Origin: Micromonospora qiuiae
Lineage (GTDB): Bacteria; Actinomycetota; Actinomycetes; Mycobacteriales; Micromonosporaceae
Assembly: GCF_016863555.1 (NCBI RefSeq)
Contig: NZ_BOPC01000022.1
Location: 1 to 64,000, forward strand
Direction: 5' to 3'
DNA: 64,000 nt
The translations under genes were made by a program, and so were the position numbers. Below, piece by piece: positions 7,934 to 17,275 of the stretch. The notes beneath the pieces were generated by a model. That model did no database searches. It saw only the letters and a list, made by a program, of their open reading frames with translations, and had not been told where the DNA came from. The stretch's first letter is position 1; every line of letters begins with the position of its first letter.

Positions 7934-8043
7934 CCGCACTCGCGTCAAGATCCGGTTGCGGCGGATGGTGGCACCTCACCCGTCCGCGATCCGCCACAAC
8001 CTGCGGACTCGGATCCGATCCTCTGGTACCCCGCCCAAGCTTG

Positions 8044-8076
8044 GGCGCCCGCCCGCCCGCCTCGCTGGCGGGCGCC
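8044..8076 (+). terminator. Hairpin terminator after ku
   Basis: A perfect 10-bp stem (GGCGCCCGCC with GGCGGGCGCC) and 13-nt loop lie 110 bp after the ku stop. A 14-bp palindrome GCCCAAGCTTGGGC (8033-8046) abuts it. There is no U-tract, as is usual in actinomycetes. Confidence 0.65.
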
Positions 8077-8131
8077 TCCTGTCGGGAGTGGAACGCCCGG
8101 CAGAAGGCCGAGCCCTACCGCCGTACGCCGG

Positions 8132-8321
8132 CCCTGTCGAGCTGAGAGCGCCAACGGATCGCGGCCTCGGCCGGACAGCGACCAGCGGCCCGCACCTGAT
8201 GGCGTCAACGGTTCAGCTCGACAGGGGGCAAGGCGACGACCCGGGCGGGCGCTACCGCGGACAGCACACGCAGACCCAAAGGGCCCGCACCTGACGGCAT
8301 CAACGATTCAGCTCGACAGGG
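8132..8321. repeat. Direct and inverted repeats in the ku-peptidase gap
   Basis: The 554-bp gap 7934-8487 has no gene. It holds two 40-bp near-identical copies (8187-8226 and 8282-8321, three mismatches, 95 bp apart). Each ends in TCAGCTCGACAGGG, and the inverted form CCCTGTCGAGCTGA is at 8132-8145. The arms can pair over long loops. The last 80 bp of the gap should hold the peptidase promoter; its ribosome site GGAGAGG precedes ATG 8488. Confidence 0.7.
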
Positions 8322-8487
8322 ACAGCGCGAGCGCGTCCGGGGACGACGCTTGTCGCAACCGATCGTGCGGGCAGCCGCGGCGCGAACCTGCCCGTCGCCC
8401 GGCGGTCATGAACCGAACACGTCAGGTCATTGACCGGGGATCTTGTGAATTTTACGCTGCGCGGCATCCCCCACGGAGAGGATTCTC

Positions 8488-9912
8488 ATGACGATCCCCC
8501 GACTGCGTGGTGCCGCGCTGGCCACCGCCATCCTGTTGGCCGCCGGCTCACTGGTGGTGCCGAGCCCGGCCGGTGCCGCACCCGGTAACCCCGGCGCTCC
8601 CCGCTTCTCACCCGGTGCACCGAGCGTCGGCGACCCGTACTTCCCTGATCAGGGCAACGGCGGGTACGACGTACAGCACTACGATCTTGACTTCTCGTAC
8701 GATCCGGAGACCCGGTTCATGGACGCCACCGCGACGATCACCGCGCGGGCGACCCAGGATCTTGATCAGTTCAACCTGGACTTCCGGGGTCCGGCGGTCT
8801 CCTCGGTGACGGTGAACGGGAAGAAGAACGGCTTCACCCGCGACGGCCAGGAACTAGTCATCACCCCCCGACCGAAGCCGAAGACCGGGCAGACGTTCAC
8901 GGTGGTGGTGAAGTACGCCGGCGTACCCGGACCCGTGACCGACCCGGACGGGTCGATCGAGGGCTGGATCCCGACCGACGACGGCGCCTTCGTCGTCGGC
9001 GAGCCGCAGGGCACGCCCGCCTGGCTGCCGAGCAACGACACCCCGACCGACAAGGCCACTTTCCGGTTCACCGCACGGGTGCCGGAGGGGCTCACCGCCG
9101 TCGGCAACGGCCAACTCCGCTCCCAACGGACCCGCAACGGCTGGACCACGTACGTCTGGGACAACACCGAGCCGATGGCGACCTACCTGGCGACGGTCAC
9201 GATCGGCCGGTTCCAGGTCACCGAGTCGGTCACGCCCAGCGGCGTCCCGTCGTACGTGGCGATCGATCCGCGCCTGGTCGCCGGCTCGGCCAACGCGGTG
9301 TCCCAGATCCCGCGGATGATGGAGTTCTTCACCGAGCTGTTCGGGCCGTACCCGTTCGCCTCCACCGGGGCGATCGTCGACTACGCCCCGCAGGTGGGCT
9401 ATGCCCTGGAGACCCAGACGAAGCCGATTTTCTCCAACACGGCGAGCGCCGGCACCATGGCCCACGAGATCGCCCACCAGTGGTACGGCAACAGCGTCTC
9501 GCCGGAGAGTTGGAAGGACATCTGGCTCAACGAGGGCTTCGCCACGTACGGCCAGTGGATGTACACCGAGTACAACGGCGGGGCGACGGTCGAGCAGACG
9601 TTCAACAGCAGCAGCAACTACGGGCGGGCGGCCTCGTCGCCGTTCTGGCAGATCCTCCTCGCCGATCCCGGGCCGATGGACATGTTCAGCAGTGCCCCGT
9701 ACAACCGGGGTGCGATGGCCTTGCACGCGCTGCGCGGCAAGGTCGGTGACGACGCCTTCTTCCGCATCCTGCGGCAGTGGGCGGAGCTCCACCGGCACAG
9801 CCACGCCGCCACGTCCGACTTCATCGCGCTGGCCGAGCGGGAGTCCGGGAAGGATCTGACCGCCTTCTTCGAGGTGTGGTTGTTCCAGAGGGGCAAGCCG
9901 ACCTCTTGGTGA
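8488..9912 (+). CDS. Secreted M1-family metallopeptidase
   Basis: A 474-residue zinc aminopeptidase-like protein of family M1. A signal peptide (RGAALATAILLAAGSLVV, cleavage near AGA-APG at about 32) sends it out of the cell. The N-terminal beta domain begins at YDVQHYDLDFSYDPETRF. The zinc site is H326-E327-x-x-H330 (HEIAHQWYGN) with the third ligand E349 in WLNEGFATY, spaced 18 residues on. The usual GxMEN exopeptidase motif is seen only as a weak GYALETQT. The protein lacks the long C-terminal helical domain of full aminopeptidase N, as is typical for this short secreted actinobacterial type. Confidence 0.93.
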   Translation: MTIPRLRGAALATAILLAAGSLVVPSPAGAAPGNPGAPRFSPGAPSVGDPYFPDQGNGGYDVQHYDLDFSYDPETRFMDATATITARATQDLDQFNLDFRGPAVSSVTVNGKKNGFTRDGQELVITPRPKPKTGQTFTVVVKYAGVPGPVTDPDGSIEGWIPTDDGAFVVGEPQGTPAWLPSNDTPTDKATFRFTARVPEGLTAVGNGQLRSQRTRNGWTTYVWDNTEPMATYLATVTIGRFQVTESVTPSGVPSYVAIDPRLVAGSANAVSQIPRMMEFFTELFGPYPFASTGAIVDYAPQVGYALETQTKPIFSNTASAGTMAHEIAHQWYGNSVSPESWKDIWLNEGFATYGQWMYTEYNGGATVEQTFNSSSNYGRAASSPFWQILLADPGPMDMFSSAPYNRGAMALHALRGKVGDDAFFRILRQWAELHRHSHAATSDFIALAERESGKDLTAFFEVWLFQRGKPTSW

Positions 9913-9948
9913 TCCGCCCTGTCTGCGCTCACGCGGCGTCGGCAAGCG

Positions 9949-9981
9949 GTGCGGGGCCGGGAATCGTTTCCGACCCCGCAC
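9949..9981 (+). terminator. Hairpin terminator after M1 peptidase gene
   Basis: A 12-bp stem with one mismatch (GTGCGGGGCCGG with CCGACCCCGCAC) and a 9-nt loop, 37 bp after the peptidase stop. Confidence 0.65.
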
Positions 9982-10114
9982 TCCTGTCCCAGCCGGCTCA
10001 GGAATCCCACGGGCCACGATCAATCGTCGGAGGTACGCGCGACACCAGGTACCGTGTGTCGGCGACGGCGTCCGTGGCCCGGACGCATCCATCTCTCATC
10101 AGGGAGTCGAGGAC

Positions 10115-10756
10115 GTGAGCGAGCACGCGGGCGGGCAGGAGAGCAAGGCACGGCGGCGACTGGCCGAACAGTTGGCCGAGCAGAAGGCGGCCGAGGCCAA
10201 GCGCCGCCGGCAGGCCTGGGCCGGCGCCCTCGCCGCGGTCGCCGTGGCCGGGGTGCTGATCACCGTGTTCGTGATCATCGGGCAGCGCGGTGGCGACGAC
10301 TCGCCCGAACAGGCAGCCGGCACTGCCTCCGCCTCGCCGACCGATCTTGCCGACCCGGCGGCGCCTCCCGCCCCGCAACTGCCGGAGGGCGCCGACCCGG
10401 CCCTGGGCAGCAAGCCGACCGTCGCCGCCGGTGAGGGCAAGTTGACCGAGCTCACCGTCACCTCGCTGATCGAGGGCACCGGGCCGAAGGTCGCGGCGGG
10501 CCAGACGATCACCGCCAACTACGTGGGCGTGTTCTACGAGAGCGGTGAGGAGTTCGACTCCTCGTGGGAGCGGGGCGAGCCGTTGGCCCTTCCGATCGGC
10601 GCCGGGCGGGTCATTGAGGGTTGGGACAAGGGCCTGGTCGGGGTGACCGTGGGCAGCCGGGTGCAACTCGACATCCCGGCCGAGCAGGCATACCCGGACG
10701 GCAACGGCCCGGAGGGCCCGTTGCGCTTCGTGGTGGACATTCTCGCCGCGCAGTAG
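10115..10756 (+). CDS. Membrane-anchored FKBP-type peptidyl-prolyl isomerase
   Basis: A 213-residue protein. A charged cytoplasmic N-terminus (residues 1-33, Lys/Arg/Glu-rich, probably helical) leads to one membrane helix (about 34-57, WAGALAAVAVAGVLITVFVI). A Ser/Pro/Ala linker follows, then an FKBP domain from about residue 100 on the outer face. FKBP residues include YVGVFYESGEEFDSSW, PLALPIGAGRVIEGWDKGL and SRVQLDIPAEQAY, which cover the usual active-site positions (Tyr, Phe-Asp, Val-Ile, Trp, Tyr). It should speed proline isomerisation in exported proteins. The GTG start has GAGGA upstream. It is followed after 9 bp by the SCO6745-family gene. Confidence 0.93.
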   Translation: MSEHAGGQESKARRRLAEQLAEQKAAEAKRRRQAWAGALAAVAVAGVLITVFVIIGQRGGDDSPEQAAGTASASPTDLADPAAPPAPQLPEGADPALGSKPTVAAGEGKLTELTVTSLIEGTGPKVAAGQTITANYVGVFYESGEEFDSSWERGEPLALPIGAGRVIEGWDKGLVGVTVGSRVQLDIPAEQAYPDGNGPEGPLRFVVDILAAQ

Positions 10757-10765
10757 GGGGCACGG

Positions 10766-11632
10766 GTGACGGCGCTGGACAGCCCGGGGCAGGTCGCCCG
10801 GTTGATGTGGACCTGCTACGAGCCGGTGCACGCGGTCACCTACTTCCACCCGCGGGCCCGGGCCGCGTACGAGGCGGCCGGGCTGCGCGGCTTCTGGCGG
10901 GGCTACTTCGCCGGCCGGGCCGCGCCGCTCGGGCCGGTCGGTCCCGCACCGGTGATCGCCGCCTTCTTCACCTTCGCCCCGCACGTGGTGGCCCGGGCCC
11001 TGCCCGCGGTGTGGCAGCTGGCCACCCCCGAGGAGGCGCTGCGGGCCCGGCTCACCGGGGCAGTGCAGGCGCTGGCCGAGTTGACGTACGAACTGCCCGA
11101 GCGACACCTGACGGAGAGCGCCGAGTTGCTTGAGACCGCCGCCGCGGCGGTCGGAACGGCCCCCGGCCGGGTGCTCGGCGCGGCCAACGCCGCCCTGCCG
11201 CGCGGTGAGTATCCGCTGGCCCGGCTCTGGCAGGCCGCGACCACGCTGCGCGAGCATCGGGGCGACGGGCACGTCGCGGCGCTGGTCGCTGCCGACCTCG
11301 ACCCGGCGGAGACGTTGGCCTGGCGGGTCGCCACCGGCATGCCGCCGGAGCCCCTACTCCGTCGGGGCTGGTCCGAGCAGGAATGGACGCAGGCCCGCGA
11401 CCGGCTGGCCGCCCGAGGCTGGCTCACCACTGACGGCGAGCCCACCGAACACGGCCGGGCCGGCTTCCAAGCCGTCGAGGACGCCACCGACGCCGCTGCC
11501 GCCCGCCCCTGGCAAGCCCTCGACCCCGCCGCCCTGGACCGCCTCCGTACCCTCCTCGCCCCCCTCGCCGACGCCGCTCACCGGGTCATCCCCTCCGACA
11601 ACCCGATCGGCCTCCCCGGCCCCAGAAGTTAA
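10766..11632 (+). CDS. SCO6745-family helical protein
   Basis: A 288-residue protein of the actinobacterial SCO6745 family, of unknown function. It opens with ARLMWTCYEPVHAVTYFHP and AAYEAAGLRGFWRGYFAGR, which are characteristic of that family. The C-terminal half (LLRRGWSEQEWTQARDRLAARGWL) resembles a winged-helix fold as in MarR proteins, which is an inference from pattern. The gene starts 9 bp after the FKBP gene and is likely co-transcribed with it. Its TAA stop (11630-11632) lies within the first bases of the 54-bp element, copy B. Confidence 0.82.
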   Translation: MTALDSPGQVARLMWTCYEPVHAVTYFHPRARAAYEAAGLRGFWRGYFAGRAAPLGPVGPAPVIAAFFTFAPHVVARALPAVWQLATPEEALRARLTGAVQALAELTYELPERHLTESAELLETAAAAVGTAPGRVLGAANAALPRGEYPLARLWQAATTLREHRGDGHVAALVAADLDPAETLAWRVATGMPPEPLLRRGWSEQEWTQARDRLAARGWLTTDGEPTEHGRAGFQAVEDATDAAAARPWQALDPAALDRLRTLLAPLADAAHRVIPSDNPIGLPGPRS

Positions 11633-11681
11633 AAGGGGGCCCTTCCTCTACACCAGGCGTTAAAAGGGGGCCCTTCCTTAC
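11628..11681 (+). repeat. 54-bp interspersed element, copy B
   Basis: Same two-half structure: GTTAAAAGGGGGCCCTTCCT, then CTACACCAGGC, then a second GTTAAAAGGGGGCCCTTCCT. It overlaps the stop codon of the SCO6745-family gene and ends 29 bp before the HAD gene. Confidence 0.9.
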
Positions 11682-11710
11682 TCCTGGGGCGGGGAAGGGA
11701 GGATGGGAGA

Positions 11711-12367
11711 GTGACGGTGGATGCGGTGGTGTTCGACCTTGACGGCGTGATCGTGGATTCGGAGCCGGTCTGGGAGGAGGTCCGCCGGGCGTACGTGGCC
11801 GAGCACGGGGGCACCTGGCAGGACGACACCCAGCGCCGGCTGATGGGGATGAGCACCGGTGAGTGGGCCCGGTACCTCAGCGGTGAACTGGGCGTACGAC
11901 GTACCGCCGAGCAGGTCGCCGCCGAGGTGGTCGAGGAGATGGCCCAGCGGTACGCCGCCCGCGTACCGCTGATCGACGGGGCCGACCAGGTGGTGCGCCG
12001 GCTGGCCGCGCGGTGGCCGCTGGGGTTGGCCAGTTCCTCGCCGACCCGACTGATCGCGGCGGCGCTGGCCGCCACTGACCTGACCGACTCCTTTCGGACC
12101 ACACTGTCGACGGAGCAGACCGAGCGCGGCAAACCGGCACCGGACGTCTACCTGACCGTGGCGCGGCAGCTCGGCGTCGACCCGGCGCGCTGCGTGGCGG
12201 TGGAGGACTCCTCCAACGGGGTACGCTCCGCCGCCGCGGCGGGGATGATCGTGGTGGTGGTGCCGCACGGCTCGTACCCGCTCGATCCGGACGCGCAGCG
12301 GCTGGCGGCGGCGGTGCTGGGCTCCATCGACGAGCTGACCCCGGAGGTCGTGGCCGGGCTCGGCTGA
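11711..12367 (+). CDS. HAD-superfamily hydrolase (phosphoglucomutase-like)
   Basis: A 218-residue HAD phosphatase with an inserted helical cap. Motif I is VFDLDGVIVDSE (D9 nucleophile, D11 acid/base), motif II LASSSPTRL, motif III K in RGKPAPDVYL, and motif IV VAVEDSSNGVRSAAAAGM. The cap and overall length match the beta-phosphoglucomutase/haloacid dehalogenase-like group, so the substrate is probably a sugar phosphate, but this cannot be fixed. The GTG start has a GGGAGGATGGGAG ribosome region. It stands alone between repeat copy B and a dehydrogenase gene. Confidence 0.9.
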   Translation: MTVDAVVFDLDGVIVDSEPVWEEVRRAYVAEHGGTWQDDTQRRLMGMSTGEWARYLSGELGVRRTAEQVAAEVVEEMAQRYAARVPLIDGADQVVRRLAARWPLGLASSSPTRLIAAALAATDLTDSFRTTLSTEQTERGKPAPDVYLTVARQLGVDPARCVAVEDSSNGVRSAAAAGMIVVVVPHGSYPLDPDAQRLAAAVLGSIDELTPEVVAGLG

Positions 12368-12439
12368 ACCTCTGCCGGCCGGCCCCCGGCCCGCCTACGG
12401 TCGGTGATGGATCAGTGGCGGGAAGCGGGAGGAAACGGC

Positions 12440-13450
12440 ATGAAGGCGATCGTGTACGAGCACACGGGCGACCCTTCGGTGCTCCAACTGGTCGACCGGC
12501 CGGTGCCGGAACCCGGTCGGGGCGAGGTGCTGGTGCGCATCGCGTACTCCGGGGTCAACCCGTCGGACTGGAAGGCCCGCCGGCAGTGGCCGCTGCCGGA
12601 CGGCTGGCGGATTCCCGGCCAGGACGGCGCCGGGGTCATCGAGACGGTCGGCGAGGGCGTCGACCAAGACCTGGTCGGCGAGCGGGTGTGGCTCTGGGAG
12701 GCGGCCTGGCAGCGGCCCTGGGGCACCGCCGCCGAGTACACCGTGGTGCCGGTTCGCCAGGCGGTACGCCTCGGTGACGCCTCCTTCGAGCTGGGCGCCT
12801 GCCTGGGCATCCCGTTCCTGACCGCGCACCGCTGCCTGACCGCCGGGGAGTACCTGCCGGAGAGCCTGCGTCCGGGCGCGTTGAGTGACCATGCGGTGCT
12901 GGTGCAGGGCGGGGCGGGCGCGGTGGGCAACGCGGCGATCCAACTCGCGGCGTGGGCCGACGCGTGCGTGATCGCCACGGTGAGCAGTGCGGAGAAGGCG
13001 CAGCTGGCGGCAGCGGCCGGCGCCTCGATGGTGATCAACTATCGGGAACAGGACGTGGTCGAGGAGGTCCGCAAAGTCGCGCCCGACGGGGTGCACGCGA
13101 TCGTGGAGGTCTCCGCCGCGCGCAACGCCGCCACCGATGTGCAACTGCTGCACCCCGGCGGGGTGGTCTGCGTCTACGCCGACGACGGCGGCGACGAGGT
13201 GACGCTGCCGATCCGGCCGTTGATGGCGCCGAACGCCCGTTGGCAGTTCGTGCTGGTGTACACCCTGCCGAAGGCGGCCAAGGCGCAGGCGGTGGTGGAC
13301 GTCGCGGCGGCTGCCGCGCAGGGCGGCATTCGGGTGGGCGAGGAGAACGGCCTGCCGCTGCACCGGTACCCGCTGTCGGCCACGGCCGCCGCGCATCAGG
13401 CGGTAGAGGACTCCGTGGTGGGAAAGGTGCTGGTCAGCGCCAGTGAGTAG
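12440..13450 (+). CDS. Zinc-free MDR dehydrogenase / quinone reductase-like
   Basis: A 336-residue medium-chain dehydrogenase/reductase. The N-terminal GroES-like domain has PEPGRGEVLVRIAYSGVNPSDW and GQDGAGVIETVG; the Rossmann fold starts at VQGGAGAVGNAAIQLA. The zinc ligands of alcohol dehydrogenases are absent, which fits NADPH:quinone oxidoreductases. ATG 12440 is chosen for the GGGAGGA site just upstream; an in-frame ATG at 12404 would add 12 unrelated residues. Substrate is unknown. The gene is followed by a strong hairpin terminator, so it is likely monocistronic. Confidence 0.9.
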   Translation: MKAIVYEHTGDPSVLQLVDRPVPEPGRGEVLVRIAYSGVNPSDWKARRQWPLPDGWRIPGQDGAGVIETVGEGVDQDLVGERVWLWEAAWQRPWGTAAEYTVVPVRQAVRLGDASFELGACLGIPFLTAHRCLTAGEYLPESLRPGALSDHAVLVQGGAGAVGNAAIQLAAWADACVIATVSSAEKAQLAAAAGASMVINYREQDVVEEVRKVAPDGVHAIVEVSAARNAATDVQLLHPGGVVCVYADDGGDEVTLPIRPLMAPNARWQFVLVYTLPKAAKAQAVVDVAAAAAQGGIRVGEENGLPLHRYPLSATAAAHQAVEDSVVGKVLVSASE

Positions 13451-13529
13451 CGGGCAGATTTACCCATCACCGGGACACAACCGAACAAGTTTCGCGATAC
13501 TGACGGTGCGGGTCGCCCCGCAGAGAAAC

Positions 13530-13566
13530 GGGCGGCCCCGGCGCGGTGCGAACGCCGGGGCCGCCC
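13530..13566 (+). terminator. Strong hairpin terminator
   Basis: A perfect 14-bp G+C stem (GGGCGGCCCCGGCG with CGCCGGGGCCGCCC) with a 9-nt loop, 80 bp after the dehydrogenase stop. Confidence 0.8.
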
Positions 13567-13679
13567 ACCGGGAGAGAGGTCTGTGCGAGGCCGCTGTCCC
13601 TAACGGCGATGATGCGCCGTAAAGCGTTACGCCGGGGCGTTTTTCGCAGATCCGGGCCGCCGCACCCGGGCCGCCATCG

Positions 13680-13685
13680 TAGATT
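13680..13685 (+). promoter_or_regulatory. Leaderless -10 for NUDIX gene
   Basis: TAGATT lies 7 nt before GTG 13693, which has no ribosome site, so the mRNA probably begins at the start codon. Confidence 0.65.
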
Positions 13686-13692
13686 TGTCCGG

Positions 13693-14184
13693 GTGAGCAT
13701 CTCCTGGGCTGATTCGTACGTCGGGCAACTGCGCGCGCTGGCCGGTGACCGGACGTTGATGTTCGTCGGCGCCCGTGCCGTGGTCCGCGACAACGCGGCC
13801 CGGATCCTGCTGATCCGTCGCTCTGACAACGGACAGTGGGCGATGCCCGCCGGAGCCATGGAACTCGGCGAGTCGATCGCCGACTGCGCCGTGCGGGAGG
13901 TACGCGAGGAGACCGGTCTACGCGCCCTGCGGGTCAGCGCCTTCGCGCTCTACACCGGACCGGACCGCACCCACACCAACATGTACGGCCACACATACCA
14001 GATCTTCACCGCCGCGTTCCGGGTCGAGGAGTGGGACGGTCAGCTGGCCCGGGTCACCGACGAGACCACGGACGCCGGCTTCTTCCACCGCGGGGCCATG
14101 CCGCACCCGCTCTCCGCCAGCGTCCTGGAGACCCTCGCCGACCTGGACGTCTTCGAGCAGACCAACCGCCTGATCCTGAAGTAG
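13693..14184 (+). CDS. NUDIX hydrolase
   Basis: A 163-residue NUDIX protein. The Nudix box runs from G54 to L76 (AGAMELGESIADCAVREV then REETGL) with the REVREE metal-binding core intact. Such enzymes cleave nucleoside diphosphates linked to another group. The family's usual opening (SYVGQLRALAGDRTLMFVGA) is present, so GTG 13693 is well supported, and the TAGATT -10 agrees. The frame upstream is open but overlaps the terminator. Substrate cannot be predicted. The gene ends 5 bp before the 54-bp element, copy C. Confidence 0.92.
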   Translation: MSISWADSYVGQLRALAGDRTLMFVGARAVVRDNAARILLIRRSDNGQWAMPAGAMELGESIADCAVREVREETGLRALRVSAFALYTGPDRTHTNMYGHTYQIFTAAFRVEEWDGQLARVTDETTDAGFFHRGAMPHPLSASVLETLADLDVFEQTNRLILK

Positions 14185-14189
14185 TTCTT

Positions 14190-14243
14190 GCAAGGAAGGG
14201 CCCCTTATTAACGCCTCCGGTAGAGGAAGGGCCCCTTCTTAAC
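14190..14243 (-). repeat. 54-bp interspersed element, copy C (reverse)
   Basis: The reverse complement of copies A, B, D and E: GCAAGGAAGGGCCCCTTATT then the spacer and the second half ending TTAAC. It begins 5 bp after the NUDIX stop. Confidence 0.9.
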
Positions 14244-14356
14244 ACCTCTTCCTTGCCGCGCCGTTGTGCCGGCTCGCAGCGCGCTGTCCCTGCGGGTTCG
14301 GCTTCCTGCGCCCCGAGCGGCAGGTTTGACTCCCCTGGCCGGGGGGATCCGCCGGC

Positions 14357-16290
14357 ATGGCACGAGCAGCGGATCACCTCCGACTCGCCGATATCGTGCA
14401 GAGCTGGCGTGGGCGCCCGGTGCTGGTGATCGGTGACGCCATGCTCGACGAATGGCGGTTCGCCGACTCGGACCGGCTGTGCCGGGAGGCCCCGGCCCCG
14501 GTCCTCACCCTGCGCCGCCGCATCTCCGCCGCGGGCGGGGCCGCCAACACCGCCGTCAACATCGCCATGCTGGGCGGGCGGTCGGTGCTCGTCGCACCGG
14601 TCGGGGCGGATGTCGCCGGCGACGAATTGCACGACTGCCTGGACCGGGCGGGCGTCTGGGACCGCACGGTCAGCCAGCCCGGCCGCCCCACCCCGATCAA
14701 GCGCCGGATGCTGGCCGGCGACCAGATCCTGCTACGGGAGGACTCCGGCGAACCGGACGATCCGCTCAGCGACGTCGGGGTTGACTGCCTGCTGACCGCC
14801 CTCGAATGCGCGACCGAGGAGTTGCAGGCCGTAGCCGGGGACGCCGCCCCGGCCCTGGTGATCTGCGATTACGGCCTGGGTGCCCTGCCCGCGCCGGTAC
14901 GCGCCTGGCTGGTCGCGGAACGGGACCGGTACGCCACCGTCGCCCTGGACGCGCACGACCTCGCCGACTGGGCTGGCCTCGCCCCGACCGTGGTGACCCC
15001 GAGCTTCGCCGAGGCAGCCCGGCTGCTGGCCCGCGCCCGCACCGGTGCAAGGGCCGCCGCCACGCCGCCCTCCGCAGCCGGTGGCCGTGACGGCGTGGGC
15101 AGCGACACGAGCCAAGCGACCGACACGAGCCATGCGATCGGCGCGGATCAGGGTGGCACGGCTGGCGTCCGCGAGGGCGGCGGCCGCCATCTGCACCTGG
15201 AGCATCCGGAGGTCGACCCGTTCGACGGCCCGTCCGAGTTGACCGTCGGCGCCGCGCCCGGCGGCTCGGGACTGCGGCGTACCGACGGGCCGACCGGCGA
15301 ACCCACCCCGGGCGAGGGGCGGGTGGCGATGACCCGGGACGGGCTCAGCGTGACCGGCACCGGCGTGACCGTGAACGCCGACGCCGGTGCCGGCGTGGAC
15401 CGGGCGATGCTGGCCGCGTCCCGGCTCGCCGAGCTGCGCGCCCACACCGGCGCGGAGGTGGTCGCGGTGACCCTGGACACCGACGGCGCGGTGGTCGGCG
15501 GCGCCGACGGGCAGCCGGCACGCAGCCACAGCATTCCGGTGCCGGCCAGCCACGCCGTCGGTGCCGGGGACGCGTACCTGGCGGCCATGACGTTGGCGCT
15601 GGCCGCTGACGCGCCGTTGTCGATCGCCGCTCAGCTGGCTCAGCTCGCCGCGACGAGCACCGTTGCCGGCACCGGCACCTGCGTCTGCCACCGGGAGGAC
15701 CTGCTGGCCGCGCTGGGCCGGCCGGTGCCCGGCGGCGACGGTCAGCAGGTGCTGGTCGGCGCCGAAGGGCTGACCACGATCATCGCCGAGCACCGCCGAG
15801 CGGGCCGCTCCGTCGTCTTCACCAACGGCTGCTTCGATGTGCTGCACCGGGGGCACGTGCGCTACCTGGAACAGGCCCGCGCTCTCGGTGACCTGCTGGT
15901 GGTGGCGGTCAACTCCGACGACAGCGTACGACGACTCAAGGGGCCGGACCGGCCGATCAACCCGATCGAGGATCGCACCGCCCTGCTCGCCGCGCTGTCC
16001 TGCGTGGACCACGTGGTGGTCTTCGAGGAGGACTCGCCGGCCAAGCTGATCGAAGCCGTCCGACCGGACGTCTACGTCAAGGGCGGCGACTACCCGCCGG
16101 AGCTGGTGCCGGAGGCGCCGCTGGTGCAGCGGTTGGGCGGCCAGGTACGCACCCTCGGCTACGTGCCGGACCGCTCCACCTCCGCGATCATCGAGCGGAT
16201 CCGGGCGTACGGTCAGCAGGGCGCGGCGGAGGTCGTCGCCGGCAGCCCGCCGACCGGCGTGACGGCACCGCCGGTGACCGGCAAGACGCC

Positions 16291-16294
<4 letters not shown>
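14357..16294 (+). CDS. hldE: HldE-like bifunctional heptose kinase/adenylyltransferase
   Basis: A 645-residue two-domain protein. Residues 1 to about 440 are a PfkB sugar kinase of the RfaE/HldE type (VLVIGDAMLDEW, AGGAANTAVNIAMLGG, and the catalytic SHAVGAGDAYLA near 400). Residues from about 470 are a cytidylyltransferase-fold nucleotidyltransferase (FTNGCFDVLHRGHVRYLEQA, VYVKGGDYPPE, and DRSTSAIIERIR). Known HldE phosphorylates heptose 7-phosphate at C1 and then makes ADP-heptose. The kinase carries an insertion of about 120 Gly/Ala/Thr/Asp-rich residues (about 225-345), absent from typical HldE of about 475 residues. GT2 and GT9 genes follow, consistent with use of a heptose donor in a glycan. 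Confidence 0.9.
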
Positions 16295-17221
<927 letters not shown>

Positions 17222-17226
<5 letters not shown>

Positions 17227-17275
17227 TAGGGGGCCCTTCCTCTACCGCAGGCGTTAATAAGGGGCCCTTCCTTAC
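17222..17275 (+). repeat. 54-bp interspersed element, copy D
   Basis: Lies between two convergent genes. Its first TTAA supplies the TAA stop of the GT2 gene (17224-17226), and its end CCTTAC supplies, on the minus strand, the TAA stop of the GT9 gene (17272-17274). Confidence 0.92.

Noticed and set aside
5849..7948. A 699-codon - strand frame over ku and the ligase
   Set aside because: Antisense to ku in its first half and out of frame with the ligase; both real genes have full motifs.
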